Assembly: GCF_902859935.1 (NCBI RefSeq)
Contig: NZ_CADIKI010000008.1
Location: forward strand, 248,001-312,000
Direction: 5' to 3'
DNA from: Paraburkholderia fynbosensis
GTDB lineage: Bacteria > Pseudomonadota > Gammaproteobacteria > Burkholderiales > Burkholderiaceae
DNA length: 64,000 nucleotides
Each line of letters opens with the position of its first letter. Within the stretch, counting starts at the first letter, position 1. Made by a program: the position numbers and the translations under genes. The notes beneath the pieces were generated by a model. It saw nothing but the letters and a program-made list of their open reading frames with translations, did not search any database and was not told the origin of the DNA. Shown piece by piece: positions 34,781 through 45,852 of the stretch.

Positions 34781-35326
34781 TTATTCCCGGCCCACGAGCA
34801 GGTCCGCCATATCGTCGGCATGCTCTTCCTCGACGGCGAGAATCTCTTCGAAGAGACGCCGCGTCGTCACGTCCTTCTCGCCGAGATAGCGGATGATCTC
34901 GCGGTACGTGTCGATCGCAATACGTTCGGCGACCAGATTCTCCCTGATCATGTCCGTGAGGTTCTCGCCTTCCTTGTACTCGGAGTGCGCGCGCGTCTTC
35001 AAACCGTCCGGCGCGAAATCCGGCTCGCCGCCCAGTTGCACGATGCGCTCGGCGATGCTGTCCGCGTGGCCCTGCTCTTCGGCCGCATGTGCGGCGAATT
35101 CCGCCGCCACGGCTTCCGAATTGATGCCCTTGGCCATGAAGTGGTGTCGCTTATAGCGCAGTACACAGACGATTTCGGTGGCCAGCGCGTCGTTGAGCAG
35201 CTTCAGCACCGTATTCAGATCCGCGCCATAGGTCTGCGTGACCGCACCATCCGACATGTGCCTGCGCGCATCCTCGCGGATCTTCTTGACGTCCATCACA
35301 AAGGTATCGCCAGATTGGTTCGCCAT
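34781..35326 (-). CDS. Ferritin-like (bacterioferritin/Dps-type) diiron protein
   Basis: A 181-residue four-helix-bundle protein. Helix motifs carry candidate diiron ligands: ATEIVCVLRYKRHH, HAAEEQGHADSI, NLVAERIAIDTYREI and ILAVEEEHADDMADLL. It could store or detoxify iron during oxidative stress. There is no signal peptide. ATG 35326 has AAAGGAGA 8 nt upstream, a strong site. It sits between the response regulator and DUF1328 genes on the same strand. Confidence 0.85.
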   Translation of the reverse strand: MANQSGDTFVMDVKKIREDARRHMSDGAVTQTYGADLNTVLKLLNDALATEIVCVLRYKRHHFMAKGINSEAVAAEFAAHAAEEQGHADSIAERIVQLGGEPDFAPDGLKTRAHSEYKEGENLTDMIRENLVAERIAIDTYREIIRYLGEKDVTTRRLFEEILAVEEEHADDMADLLVGRE

Positions 35327-35428
35327 CAAAATTCTCCTTTCTGCGGTATGGGGGGAAACTGCGCATCCCGCACGAATCGCGCCTGATGCGCCGGTAGGGA
35401 TCATGACTACGCGCTGGTGCGCGCAGGT

Positions 35429-35590
35429 CTATGTCCGGAATACACCGAGCAGCAACGTGACCACGAACACGACCAGAAAAATATAGAACAGAATCTTCGC
35501 AATTTCGGCCGCGCCTGCCGCGATGCCGGTAAAACCGAACACGGCGGCAATGATCGCAATGACGAAAAAGACGACGGCATAGTGAAGCAT
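35429..35590 (-). CDS. DUF1328 (YtjA-like) small membrane protein, copy 1
   Basis: A 53-residue protein with two hydrophobic helices separated by GFTGIAAGAAEIAK, the DUF1328 hallmark. Probably inner-membrane; function unknown, often stress-related. ATG 35590 has AAAAGGAGA upstream. It is paralogous to the gene at 35698-35874, probably by tandem duplication. Confidence 0.88.
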   Translation of the reverse strand: MLHYAVVFFVIAIIAAVFGFTGIAAGAAEIAKILFYIFLVVFVVTLLLGVFRT

Positions 35591-35697
35591 GGCGACTCTC
35601 CTTTTCTGTGGGTATCGACGGATATCGACTGACATCGGTCTGACGCGAACCGCGCTCCCATATCAGGGGCGGTGCGCAACCGGCTCGCCGAGCGGCG

Positions 35698-35874
35698 CTA
35701 ATCGACGATTTTCTTCGTCACCACGAAGCCCAGCACGAGGAACACCACGCACAGAATGACGAACACGACGAACAGGAACTTTGCGATCGCCGCCGCGCCG
35801 GCCGCCACGCCGGTAAAGCCGAGAAGCCCCGCGATCACCGCGATGACGGCGAAGAACAACGCCCACTTCAACAT
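35698..35874 (-). CDS. DUF1328 small membrane protein, copy 2
   Basis: A 58-residue paralog of the neighbouring copy, with GFTGVAAGAAAIAK between two hydrophobic helices and a basic/acidic KKIVD end. ATG 35874 has GGGAGGAAG upstream. Both copies lie in the island between the histidine kinase and the response regulators, where general stress genes are expected. Confidence 0.88.
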   Translation of the reverse strand: MLKWALFFAVIAVIAGLLGFTGVAAGAAAIAKFLFVVFVILCVVFLVLGFVVTKKIVD

Positions 35875-36209
35875 GATGGCTTCCTCCCGAAATAATGAAT
35901 GAACGATCAGGTCCATCCTATCGATCGGCGGCACCGCGCGCATTCCGGCGCAGGCCGGTTTTCGTGTGAGAATCCGCTTACATTGGATTACGGCGGCGTT
36001 ACGCTGAGGATGCGCTGTGCGGGATGAGCCGTTCGCGCCGTGATGGCGCTGATCGCGCTGCAATACGCGAGCGGCGACGAAGGAATCACGTGGCCACGGC
36101 AACGCGCCGGTCATGCAAAACGCGGCAGCGGCCCGTGAGCGCGAACCCTGCCACCATCGCTGCCGGACGCCACGGACGTTACACTGGTGGCCCATCCGAG
36201 GAGCCGAAC
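35875..36209. other. Divergent intergenic region, DUF1328 / histidine kinase
   Basis: About 335 bp that should hold promoters for the minus-strand DUF1328 gene and the plus-strand kinase. No strong consensus promoter was recognised, and the frame running through it toward the kinase has poor starts. Confidence 0.4.
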
Positions 36210-37688
36210 GTGCCAGATGTTCAGAACATGTCGAGCGCGCCGCAATTAGCTGAACAAGGCGCAGCAGCGCGCCTCGCCGACTGGATGCGCACCCGCAGCT
36301 GGGCGATTGCGATGACGGTCGCGATCGTCATCACGGTGGGCGGGCTCGTGATTCTCGAAACGGCGCGCCAACGCATTACCGCCGAATACGAAACCGCGCT
36401 CGAAGCGCGCGATGTCACCGTGCAACTGAGCACGCTCGCGAGTCAGCTATCGCGTCTCTCGGCCGAGCAGAACCATTTTCTTCTGACGAAGGACGAGGTC
36501 TCCGCTCACGCTTTCTGTTCGACCGCGGCGCGTATTCGTCAGAGCACGCAGCAACTGGACCGCTTCTACCGCAGCGGCGGCGCAGACAGCGCCGAACTCG
36601 CCAGCTTCACGCAGATTCTCGCGCTGATCGAAGCGCGCATCGGTGCGGGCGCCGCCGCGTTGCAGCACGCGGCGCCGCATCCACTCGATCTCGGCGCATG
36701 CGGCAACGCAAGCGACGTCAACCCCGCCGACGCCTCGCTGATCGACAGCACCCTCACGCTGCTGCGCGACAACGAGGAGCGCCGCGCGCAGCACGCGCTC
36801 GCCGCGAGCCGCGCCGATCAGCGGATCTCGACGCTGTGCGCGGCGGGCCTGTCGGCGCTGAACATCGTGCTGTTCATTCTGCTGTTCCGCAATCTCGGCA
36901 TTCAGATCGACCGGCAGGCGCGCGTACAGCGTCAGCTGATCACTCAACAGGAGGGGCTCGACCAGCTCGTAGCTGAACGCACGCGTCAGCTCGAAGCGCT
37001 CGGCTGGCACTTGCAGGCGGTCAGCGAAAACGAAAAAACCCAGCTCGCGCGCGAACTGCACGACGAACTCGGCGCGATCCTGACGGCGAGCAAGATGGAC
37101 GTCGCGTGGGCCAACCGCAAGCTGAAGGACAGCGCGCCCGAGATCTCCGAAAAGCTCACGCGCGCGCTCGCCAATCTCGACCAGGGTATCGCGCTCAAGC
37201 GGCGCATCATCGAGGATATGCGGCCCACGGTGCTGGCGAATTTCGGGCTCGTCACCGCGCTGCGCACGCTCGGCGACGAAGCCGCGCAGCGCAACAACTG
37301 GACGCTCGAACTGCACCTGCCCGCCGACGACATCCAGCTCGACGAACAGACCGAGATCGCGCTCTTTCGCGTCGCGCAGGAATCGCTGACGAATGCCGCG
37401 AAGTACGCGCGGGCCTCGAAGGTGTCGATCGCGTTGCAGGTCGGCGACGGCCAGGTGGCGCTGCATATCGCCGACAACGGCGTCGGCATCCAGCCGGCCG
37501 ATCTGAAGCGCACGCATACGCATGGGCTGCTCGGCATGCGCCAACGAGTCGCCGCGCGTGGCGGACACTTCGAGATCCGGCGCGGCGTGCCGAACGGCAC
37601 TGACATCGACGTGGCGATGCCGAGCGTCAGCACCGCGACGCCGTCAGTCGATCTGCCGCCGGCGACGCCCTCGCGAACGCCCGTCTAG
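36210..37688 (+). CDS. Sensor histidine kinase (HisKA_3 / NarX type)
   Basis: A 492-residue inner-membrane kinase. Two membrane helices (about 30-52 and 207-228) enclose a periplasmic region of about 150 residues with two Cys. A short coiled coil precedes the HisKA_3 domain, with phospho-His in ARELHDELGAILTASKMD, and a HATPase domain with ESLTNAAKYARAS (N box) and IADNGVGI, HGLLGMRQR (G boxes). Start GTG 36210 with GAGGAG upstream, or ATG 36228. It probably phosphorylates the NarL-type regulator at 33966-34640. The periplasmic ligand is unknown. Confidence 0.9.
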   Translation: MPDVQNMSSAPQLAEQGAAARLADWMRTRSWAIAMTVAIVITVGGLVILETARQRITAEYETALEARDVTVQLSTLASQLSRLSAEQNHFLLTKDEVSAHAFCSTAARIRQSTQQLDRFYRSGGADSAELASFTQILALIEARIGAGAAALQHAAPHPLDLGACGNASDVNPADASLIDSTLTLLRDNEERRAQHALAASRADQRISTLCAAGLSALNIVLFILLFRNLGIQIDRQARVQRQLITQQEGLDQLVAERTRQLEALGWHLQAVSENEKTQLARELHDELGAILTASKMDVAWANRKLKDSAPEISEKLTRALANLDQGIALKRRIIEDMRPTVLANFGLVTALRTLGDEAAQRNNWTLELHLPADDIQLDEQTEIALFRVAQESLTNAAKYARASKVSIALQVGDGQVALHIADNGVGIQPADLKRTHTHGLLGMRQRVAARGGHFEIRRGVPNGTDIDVAMPSVSTATPSVDLPPATPSRTPV

Positions 37689-37716
37689 CGAGGCTGCGCG
37701 GCAGCCGCCGAGCACG

Positions 37717-37758
37717 TTGTAGGAGTGCGCCGACGCAAACACCGGAGCACGCCTACAA
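37717..37758. repeat. Imperfect inverted repeat after the histidine kinase gene
   Basis: TTGTAGGAGTGCGCC (37717-37731) pairs with GGAGCACGCCTACAA (37744-37758) with two mismatches. Possible terminator or processing site; there is no immediate T-run. Confidence 0.5.
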
Positions 37759-37913
37759 CAAAATCGCAGCGTAACTGACAGCGCCGCCCCCGCCCTTTTT
37801 TTACCATGCAATCAGACCGGATCGACTGGCGTAAGGCCCGGTCGGACGATAGCTAGCGCGTGCCATGCAACCCCGGCACGTCAACCGACGCATTCTCGAC
37901 AAGGAGAACTTCC

Positions 37914-38051
37914 ATGGCTCGACTGATCGCTTTGTTTCTCATTGCTGGCTCGGTGGCCGCGCTCTCCGGCTGCAACACGATGGCCGGCGCGGGCGAGGAC
38001 ATTTCGAAGGGCGGCAACGCCCTCTCGAACTCGGCGGAAAAGGCCAAGTAA
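37914..38051 (+). CDS. Entericidin-family lipoprotein
   Basis: A 45-residue lipoprotein with lipobox LSGC and the entericidin EcnA/EcnB pattern CNTMAGAGEDISKGG, ending in SAEKAK. These small outer-membrane lipoproteins are induced in stationary phase or stress, and some are toxin/antidote pairs; only one is seen here. ATG 37914 has AAGGAGA upstream. A terminator follows at 38118. Confidence 0.88.
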   Translation: MARLIALFLIAGSVAALSGCNTMAGAGEDISKGGNALSNSAEKAK

Positions 38052-38117
38052 GCCGGCAATGCGCGAGTAGCTGAAGGGCCGGCGCTTTCGCGGCGCCGGG
38101 TCATGCAGAGATTCGAC

Positions 38118-38151
38118 AGCCCGTCACGCGGAACCGTGGCGGGCTTTTTTT
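38118..38151 (+). terminator. Terminator after entericidin gene
   Basis: Stem AGCCCG..CAC / GTG..CGGGCT with loop GCGGAACC, followed by TTTTTTT. Confidence 0.88.
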
Positions 38152-38312
38152 GTGGGTGTCCTGGCGGCGCTTTAGTTGGGCTCTTGCCTGACTCTCTGGC
38201 CCGGGTTCTTGCGTGAGCCCCATGTGTGTTCTTGCGTGAAGCGCGTGTCTCGGTCCCAGGCGGGCTTTCTGAGAACGTGCCTGCCGGCAGCAAATACGCA
38301 GTCATCCATATC

Positions 38313-38353
38313 GACACAAACAAAGCGGCGACCCACTCGCGTGGATCGCCGCT
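38313..38353 (-). terminator. Terminator after the DUF4397 gene (minus strand)
   Basis: On the minus strand AGCGGCGA..CCAC and GTGG..TCGCCGCT pair, followed by TTTGTTTGTG. It lies 63 bp past the stop of the minus-strand gene ending at 38416. The remaining bases between the two terminators show nothing else. Confidence 0.7.
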
Positions 38354-38415
38354 CCGTCCTCCCCAGGACGTGTCGTCTATGGCCTTCGCCCGTCGCGTCG
38401 GGTTAGCTCACCCGG

Positions 38416-39210
38416 TTATTCACCCGTCAGCGTATTCGACAACTCGATGCTCGGCGTGCTGGTGTTGCCGTTCTGCGCGATCAGCAAATGGATCTGCCCC
38501 GGCACCAACTGGCTCAGCGCGCCGCCGATCGGCACCGACGTCACCAACCAGTCGGCATTGTTCGACAGCGTGAACGATGGCGACTGGAAGATCGGCGTCT
38601 TGCTGCCCGCCGCGGTCGCGATCAGCACGTACTGGCCGCCGGACACGTAGATCGAATCCTGCCCGCTCGCCGGCACCGCGTTCTTGAATGCGACACCCGA
38701 CATCGTCGGCGAGACGTTGGTGATGTCCGTGGCGCTGGACTGGACCAGATACAGATCGAGGTTGCTCGCGTTCGCCGATGCGTTGAAGCTGCGCACCCGC
38801 GCGCTATTGGACAGCAGCCCCTTGTCGAACGGATCGTCGATCAGGCCGATGTCCGGCGCGGCGACACCCGGCAGCGCCAGCACGGTGTATTCGTGGCCCT
38901 TCGCGACGTTCGGGAAGTTGCCGCTCGCGAGCGCGGTCGTCGTGCCGGTTGCCGCATAGCCGACATTGGTGGAACCGGTGTTGATATTGGTGAAGTTCGT
39001 CACGCCTTTATACGAGACGTTCGTTTGCCCGGATGGTGCGCTGCCGTTCACGAGGAAGTCGACGGCCGGGCCGCTCGGAATCGCGTGAATGAAGTGAATC
39101 TGCGGATTGGTCAGGCCGAGTTCCTTGCCGACGTCGTCGGACCCACCGCCGCATGCGCTCAGAACAGATGCAACCGCAACAACGGCCGCCATGGTTCGGA
39201 TCATTTTCAT
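38416..39210 (-). CDS. DUF4397-domain lipoprotein
   Basis: A 264-residue exported lipoprotein with lipobox LSAC (Cys 20) followed by GGGSDD. The mature part consists of beta-rich modules typical of DUF4397 (IHFIHAIPSGPAVDFLVNG, GHEYTVLALPG, SNLDLYLVQSSATDI, GGQYVLIATAAGSKTPIFQS), a family with unknown function. ATG 39210 has AGGTG 6 nt upstream; GTG 39219 is a poorer choice. It stands alone with a terminator. Confidence 0.85.
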   Translation of the reverse strand: MKMIRTMAAVVAVASVLSACGGGSDDVGKELGLTNPQIHFIHAIPSGPAVDFLVNGSAPSGQTNVSYKGVTNFTNINTGSTNVGYAATGTTTALASGNFPNVAKGHEYTVLALPGVAAPDIGLIDDPFDKGLLSNSARVRSFNASANASNLDLYLVQSSATDITNVSPTMSGVAFKNAVPASGQDSIYVSGGQYVLIATAAGSKTPIFQSPSFTLSNNADWLVTSVPIGGALSQLVPGQIHLLIAQNGNTSTPSIELSNTLTGE

Positions 39211-39568
39211 TGTGTTCACCTATATCGATGTGGGCTCTCGACCCATTGATCTACGGGCGTTCCGCTTCGGACACCGCGCCGCCAGAAACCGCATTCGTCA
39301 TTTGTTTGAACGGTCCCGGGCGGCTCTCCGAAGCAGCCCCCCTCCTATCCCTGCTGCACATCGCGCCTGTTTCTCCTGACGGCGCGGTCCGTGTCGATGG
39401 ACGATCGCTTCGAGCAATGCGTGTGCCGGGGACGGCTCGATGGCCGACGGCGACTGATAAATGGCTTACAGAGCAATGGGTTGCGAGGATTAGAATTTTT
39501 CCTCGGCGAGCCGGCCCGGTGTGCGGTGTATCGCTGGGACGCATCCAATACTTACACGCTCCCTTGCC
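39211..39568. other. Intergenic region upstream of the DUF4397 gene and fadH remnant
   Basis: About 360 bp without a supported gene. No promoter, terminator or RNA was recognised. Confidence 0.35.
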
Positions 39569-40701
39569 ATGTCTTACCAGCACTTACTCGCCGAACTCGA
39601 CCTCGGCTTCACCCGCTTGCGCAATCGCGTGGTGATGGATTCGATGCACACCGGCATGAAGGACCGTTTCTGGAACTGCCCGAAGCTGGCCGCATATTTT
39701 CGCGAACGCGCGAAAGGCGGGGTGGGCCTGATCGTCATCGGGGGCATCTCGCCGAATCGCGCGGGCCGGCTGCTGCCGTTCGGCGGCACGCTGAATTCCG
39801 TGTTCGATCTGCGCAATCATCGGTTGCTGACCGGGGCCGTGCATGCCGAGGGCGGCAAGCTCGCGCTGCAGATGCTGCATGCGGGCCGCTATGGCTATCA
39901 GCCCTTCGTGGTGTCCGCTTCCGCGATCAAGTCGCCGATCTCGAAGTTCAGGCCGCGCGCGCTCACCCTCGCCGGCATGGCCAGGACCGTGCGCGACTAT
40001 GCGCGTTGCGCGCGGCTCGCCCAGCGCGCCGGCTATGACGGCGTCGAGATCATGGGCAGCGAAGGCTATCTGCTCAACCAGTTCCTGTGCCCGCGCACCA
40101 ATCGACGCACCGACGGGTACGGCGGCAGCATCGAGAACCGCATGCGGCTTGCGCGCGAGATCGTCGAGCAGGTGCGTGCGGTGTGCGGCGAGCGCTTCCG
40201 CGCGTTCGATCGCAGTGGTCGGCGCCGGTCCGGCGGGTTTCTCGGCGGCGACGGTGCGGCCTCGCGCGGGCATCGCGTGACGCTGTTCGATGCGGGCGCG
40301 ACGCTCGGCGGCCAGTTCAATCTGGCGATGCGCGTGCCGGGAAAGGAAGAGTTCAGCGAGACGACCGCTATTTTCAGAGCCAGTTGCAGCGGCATCGGGT
40401 GGACGTGCGGCTCGGCACGCGCGTCGGTGCCGCGCTGCTCGCCGCGGGCGCTTACGACGACGTGATCATCGCCGCCGGCATCATGCCGCGCAAGCCGACG
40501 ATTGCCGGTATCGACGGACCCAACGTGCTGTCCTATTTGAAGTGCTGCGCGGGGCAGGAATCGCTGCGCGATCTGTTGCCGCCGACGGGTGCTGCGGCGG
40601 GTAGTCCGCGCTATCACGTGATCGGCGGCGTGAAGGTGGCGAGCGAACTGGATGCGAAACGCGCAATCCGCGAAGGGGCTGAGGGGGCGGCGGCGCTTTG
40701 A
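39569..40701 (+). pseudogene. fadH: Decayed 2,4-dienoyl-CoA reductase (fadH) remnant
   Basis: The first 215 residues match the Old Yellow Enzyme-like barrel of FadH (MSYQHLLAELDLGFTRLRNR, VMDSMHTGMKD, LHAGRYGY, VEIMGSEGYLLNQF, TNRRTDGYGGSIENR). After GERF the frame jumps: VVGAGPAGFSAAT appears in another frame (about 40210-40260), then GHRVTLFDAG..LGGQFNLA and PGKEEFSET in the first frame, then RVDVRLGTRVGAALLAAGAYDDVIIAAGI and finally VIGGVKVASELDAKRAI in a third frame. The rest of the barrel, the Fe-S cysteines and much of the FAD/NADPH module are missing: 1.1 kb remains of the roughly 2 kb expected. At least two frameshifts and two large deletions make it non-functional. Confidence 0.85.
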
Positions 40702-40768
40702 AGCGGGATGGGCTTGTCTTTTTGGCCGCTCCACACGCGCCGCTACGAACCGCACCCCAAAGCGAACT

Positions 40769-41698
40769 TCAAGCCAGCCCCTTCTTCCTGTAATCGAACC
40801 AGAAAGACAAGCCCACGCTGGCCAGAATCACAACGGTCGCGAGCACCGTCGAGCGCGTGACCGGCTCGCCCAGCAGCAACGCGCCGAGGGCGACCGCCAC
40901 CACCGGATTCACGTACATGCAGCTACTCGCAATGATCGGGCTCGTGTGGCGTATCAGAAAACCATACGCGACGTACGCGGCCATCGTCCCGATCAGCATC
41001 AGGTAGATGAACGCCAGCAACGGCAGGACATGCATTTGGAGCATGCGTTCACCGGAGACCCAGGCGACCAGTGTCGACATCGCGCCGCCCAGCCCGATCT
41101 GCAGCGCGGTCGACAGAAACAGATCCGACGGCAACTTCAGACGCCCGGCGAGATGCGCGCCGCCAGCCCAGAAGAGCGCACCGCACAGAATCGCCAGACT
41201 GCCGCCCGCCGAACCCGGCGTGCTGTCGCCGTGACTCAGAATGGCGATGCCGACCAGCCCCAGGCCGACCGCGAACCACTCGCCGCGGCCGATCTTGCGA
41301 CCCGCGACGGCAGCGATCACCGTCGCGAAGAGCGGCACGGTCGCGACCATCACGGCCGCCGTGCCGGTGCCGACGGTGCGCATGCCGTAAGCGAGCATGC
41401 CGCTCGACAATCCCACCAGCATCGTGCCGACGAGTCCGGCATTGCGCACCTCGGCGACGCTCGGCCAGACCGGCTTGCGGCGCACCGCGAAGACGAACAG
41501 GCCTATGCCCGCAAACAGGTTGCGCAGCCCGGAGAGCAGCAGCGGCGGAAACGAACCGAGGGCGACGTGCACGGCGAGATAGGTCGAGCCCCACACGAGA
41601 TAGACGACGGCAAGCGCGAGCGCGATCTGGCCGCTGCGCGACTGCGGCAAGCGGATCGGCAAACCGCGCGAAATGAAACTGGAGCGTTGCAACGACAT
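40769..41698 (-). CDS. EamA/DMT-family transporter
   Basis: A 309-residue protein with ten membrane helices in two EamA repeats (VVYLVWGSTYLAVHVALGSFPP and the second half from LAILCGALFWAGG). YedA-like members export amino acids or metabolites; the substrate is unknown. ATG 41698 (MSLQRSSF) has only a weak G-run upstream, and the longer frame to 41911 is unlikely. Stands alone, convergent with the fadH remnant. Confidence 0.85.
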   Translation of the reverse strand: MSLQRSSFISRGLPIRLPQSRSGQIALALAVVYLVWGSTYLAVHVALGSFPPLLLSGLRNLFAGIGLFVFAVRRKPVWPSVAEVRNAGLVGTMLVGLSSGMLAYGMRTVGTGTAAVMVATVPLFATVIAAVAGRKIGRGEWFAVGLGLVGIAILSHGDSTPGSAGGSLAILCGALFWAGGAHLAGRLKLPSDLFLSTALQIGLGGAMSTLVAWVSGERMLQMHVLPLLAFIYLMLIGTMAAYVAYGFLIRHTSPIIASSCMYVNPVVAVALGALLLGEPVTRSTVLATVVILASVGLSFWFDYRKKGLA

Positions 41699-42441
41699 GC
41701 GTTCAACCCGCCCATGCCGCTCGAGGTATTGCGCCCCCGCTGAAAACCCGCTGACGGGATGGCGGACACCGCATCGAAAATGCGGTCTGACGGGCGAGGC
41801 TGGCGGACATGTCGGTGGAACGGAAGGGCGATAGATGACCACAGGGCCACAACGCCGCGGCTGACGAAAGAAATCGGGCCGGGCAACACGCGCCAAGGCT
41901 GCGGCGCGCATCGCATTATGCAGTAAGCGCCCACCGCGCCGAGCGAAAGAATCGTAACTTTTTGGTGTCCTTGCAACACAAAAACCGGGGACGTATCGCC
42001 GGCGTTTTTTTCAGCGTGCGCGGCAGTGGAACATGACTCCCGCCATCATCCAAAATGCGCGCGCGCGAATTCGTGAAGGCAGGGCGACGCTCGGCCGCGT
42101 GCTAACATGAATCTTTCTCTGGCGTTGCTTTCCACTTCAGGCGACACCTTCACCCCCTTCTGTCGACACCTGCCGGCTACTTCGATGCGCTTCCCGACTT
42201 CCCGTGCCCTCATCCGCTTGCGCCCCCGCCGCGCAACCGGTGACGCGCGCGCGGACTTCGCGCCGTGTCCGGCCGGCGAGCCGTCCCGAACGCTCCCGCT
42301 CTCCGCCGCCCGGCTCCCGATCTAACGCTGCTTGCTCCACTGTTCAGGCCGCGTCGTCCCCAAGGGGACTTTCTTCGGGCGCCGGGCTGAACGCTTCCGC
42401 ACGCCGTTCTCTTTTATGCAGATCGAATTGGAGTACCCGTC
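41699..42441. other. 740-bp intergenic region between EamA gene and rnk
   Basis: No supported gene. The frame 42107-42325 has an ATG but no ribosome site and a Pro/Arg-rich, shadow-like composition. A GCCGGC hairpin with T-run near 41990-42012 could be a weak terminator. The rnk leader should start within this stretch. Confidence 0.4.
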
Positions 42442-42852
42442 ATGAAAAAGACGAAACCTTGCTATCTGACCGAACTCGATGTCGCCCGCCTCGAGAAGCA
42501 CGCATCCGCGCCCGGCGCGAGCCCGAAACTGCAGGACATGCTCGACGACGTCCTCGAGCGCGCCGTGATCGTCGATTCGCGCGAAATTCCGGCCAACGTG
42601 GTGACGATGAATTCGCAAGCCACCCTGATCGACGAAGCCAGCGGCGAACAGATGACCTGGACCGTCGTCTATCCGCCCAACGCGGACTTTGCGCACGGGC
42701 GCCTGAACGTGTTCTCGCCTGCCGGCCTCGCGCTGCTCGGCGCGAAGCGCGGCGAGCGCATCCGCTTCACGCCGCCGAGCGGCACGGAGAAAGTGCTGAA
42801 GCTCGACAAGATCCTGTATCAGCCCGAAGCCGCCGACAATTTCTCGCTCTGA
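42442..42852 (+). CDS. rnk: Regulator of nucleoside diphosphate kinase
   Basis: A 136-residue Rnk protein: an N-terminal helical hairpin (YLTELDVARLEKHA, LQDMLDDVLERA) and a GreA-like C-terminal domain (DSREIPANVVTMNSQATL, VYPPNADFAHGRLNVFSPAGLALLGAKRGERI). Rnk binds RNA polymerase and affects nucleotide pools. Length and order are typical. ATG 42442 has TGGAG about 9 nt upstream. Stands alone ahead of the thiC leader. Confidence 0.93.
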   Translation: MKKTKPCYLTELDVARLEKHASAPGASPKLQDMLDDVLERAVIVDSREIPANVVTMNSQATLIDEASGEQMTWTVVYPPNADFAHGRLNVFSPAGLALLGAKRGERIRFTPPSGTEKVLKLDKILYQPEAADNFSL

Positions 42853-42958
42853 TCTCGCTGTAACTCAAGCACGCCGCAGCTCGCCCGCCTGCCCGTCACA
42901 ATCAGCACAGGACACGGTGGGCCGCGCCGCGATGCGCGGTTCGGTTCAACCGGACGGG

Positions 42959-42988
42959 TTGCCAAGTCGCGGGTGGCCGGTGTATCGT
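42959..42988 (+). promoter_or_regulatory. Candidate sigma-70 promoter of thiC
   Basis: TTGCCA (42959-42964), 18 nt, TATCGT (42983-42988). The predicted start near 42995 falls just before the riboswitch. Confidence 0.5.
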
Positions 42989-42999
42989 GTGCGCTGCTA

Positions 43000-43099
43000 A
43001 CGCGGGGGTCCTGCGTCGCATGGAGCTTGGAGGTCCGTGCCGCGCGGGTGAGAAATACCCTTTGAACCTGATCTGGATAATGCCAGCGCAGGGAAGCGT
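43000..43099 (+). ncRNA. TPP riboswitch (THI element)
   Basis: Conserved core GGTGAGAAATACCC and TTTGAACCTGATCTGGATAA, then TGCCAGCGCAGGGAAGCG, with a terminal ACGC/GCGT stem. It binds thiamine pyrophosphate and turns off thiC when the vitamin is plentiful. About 105 nt separate it from the thiC ATG. No T-run terminator was seen, so control may act on the ribosome site (TGGAG at about 43194). Confidence 0.95.
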
Positions 43100-43204
43100 A
43101 CGGATTTCGCGCTCCAGTTCCATCGCCTCGCCTCTCGCGCGATTTCCGACTACTTCCATCTCGTCTCCTGCTTAGCTGCCCACATTGCTTTGCATGGAGA
43201 TACG

Positions 43205-45136
<1,932 letters not shown>

Positions 45137-45207
45137 GGTTCGATATGCAGATCGGGCAGCGCTTTAGCGCCGCCCGATTCCGCCACGAACCTGCACCGCA
45201 GCATCAC

Positions 45208-45231
45208 AGCCCGCCACTGGCGGGCTTTTTC
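45208..45231 (+). terminator. Terminator after thiC
   Basis: Stem AGCCCGCC / GGCGGGCT with loop ACTG, followed by a T-run. Confidence 0.92.
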
Positions 45232-45439
45232 GCTTGTGCGAGGGTATGCGGGGCCGGGCACGCCGCATGCTAGATGAAGGGAAACATTTGATTACGAAAC
45301 CGTCAATCCGCTGACAAGCTCACACATCCGGATACGCGACGCGCGGCTAACATCGAATGCATGAACCGGGGCTTTTGTTCCTCTTACGTTTCGGCGGTTA
45401 CGACCAACAAACCCAATTAAACAACCGGGAGTCAGCATC

Positions 45440-45652
45440 ATGAGAAAGATTCGGCAAATCGGCGCGCTCGCAACCATCGTTGCTCTCATTGGGGGACTTT
45501 CGGCGTGTGAAGGCATGAGCCGGCAAGGGCGTGATACGGCAATCGGCGCGGGTCTGGGCGGCGCCGCCGGCGCGGCGATCGGCGGCAATGCACTGTCCAC
45601 GGTCGGCGGTGCGGCGGCCGGCGGCATCATCGGTAATCAGGTCGGCAAGTAA
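45440..45652 (+). CDS. Small glycine-zipper lipoprotein
   Basis: A 70-residue lipoprotein with lipobox LSAC and a glycine zipper (GAGLGGAAGAAIGGNALSTV) as in OmpA-associated/osmotically inducible 2TM proteins. Probably inserted in the outer membrane or periplasm. ATG 45440 has GGGAG about 10 nt upstream. The preceding gap (45232-45439) shows nothing else. Confidence 0.85.
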   Translation: MRKIRQIGALATIVALIGGLSACEGMSRQGRDTAIGAGLGGAAGAAIGGNALSTVGGAAAGGIIGNQVGK

Positions 45653-45852
45653 GCGACATGCAGGCGCATACTGCATGGTAAGTCACGCGGTATTTCGAAA
45701 GCGAACACGACGCTTGGCGTAAGCGTCAAACAATGCGGTGCAACGCCGTGAAATGCGCCGTTACGGTTTTGCAATCGTGTTCGCGCCGCGGGAGCGTAAG
45801 CTCATCTCGTTACGCCGACGATGACGGTGTACGGAACAACGAGGAGCGCGTC

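Noticed and set aside
42107..42325. 72-codon frame upstream of rnk
   Set aside because: No ribosome site and Pro/Arg-rich shadow-like composition; a real small gene could not be excluded but is not supported.
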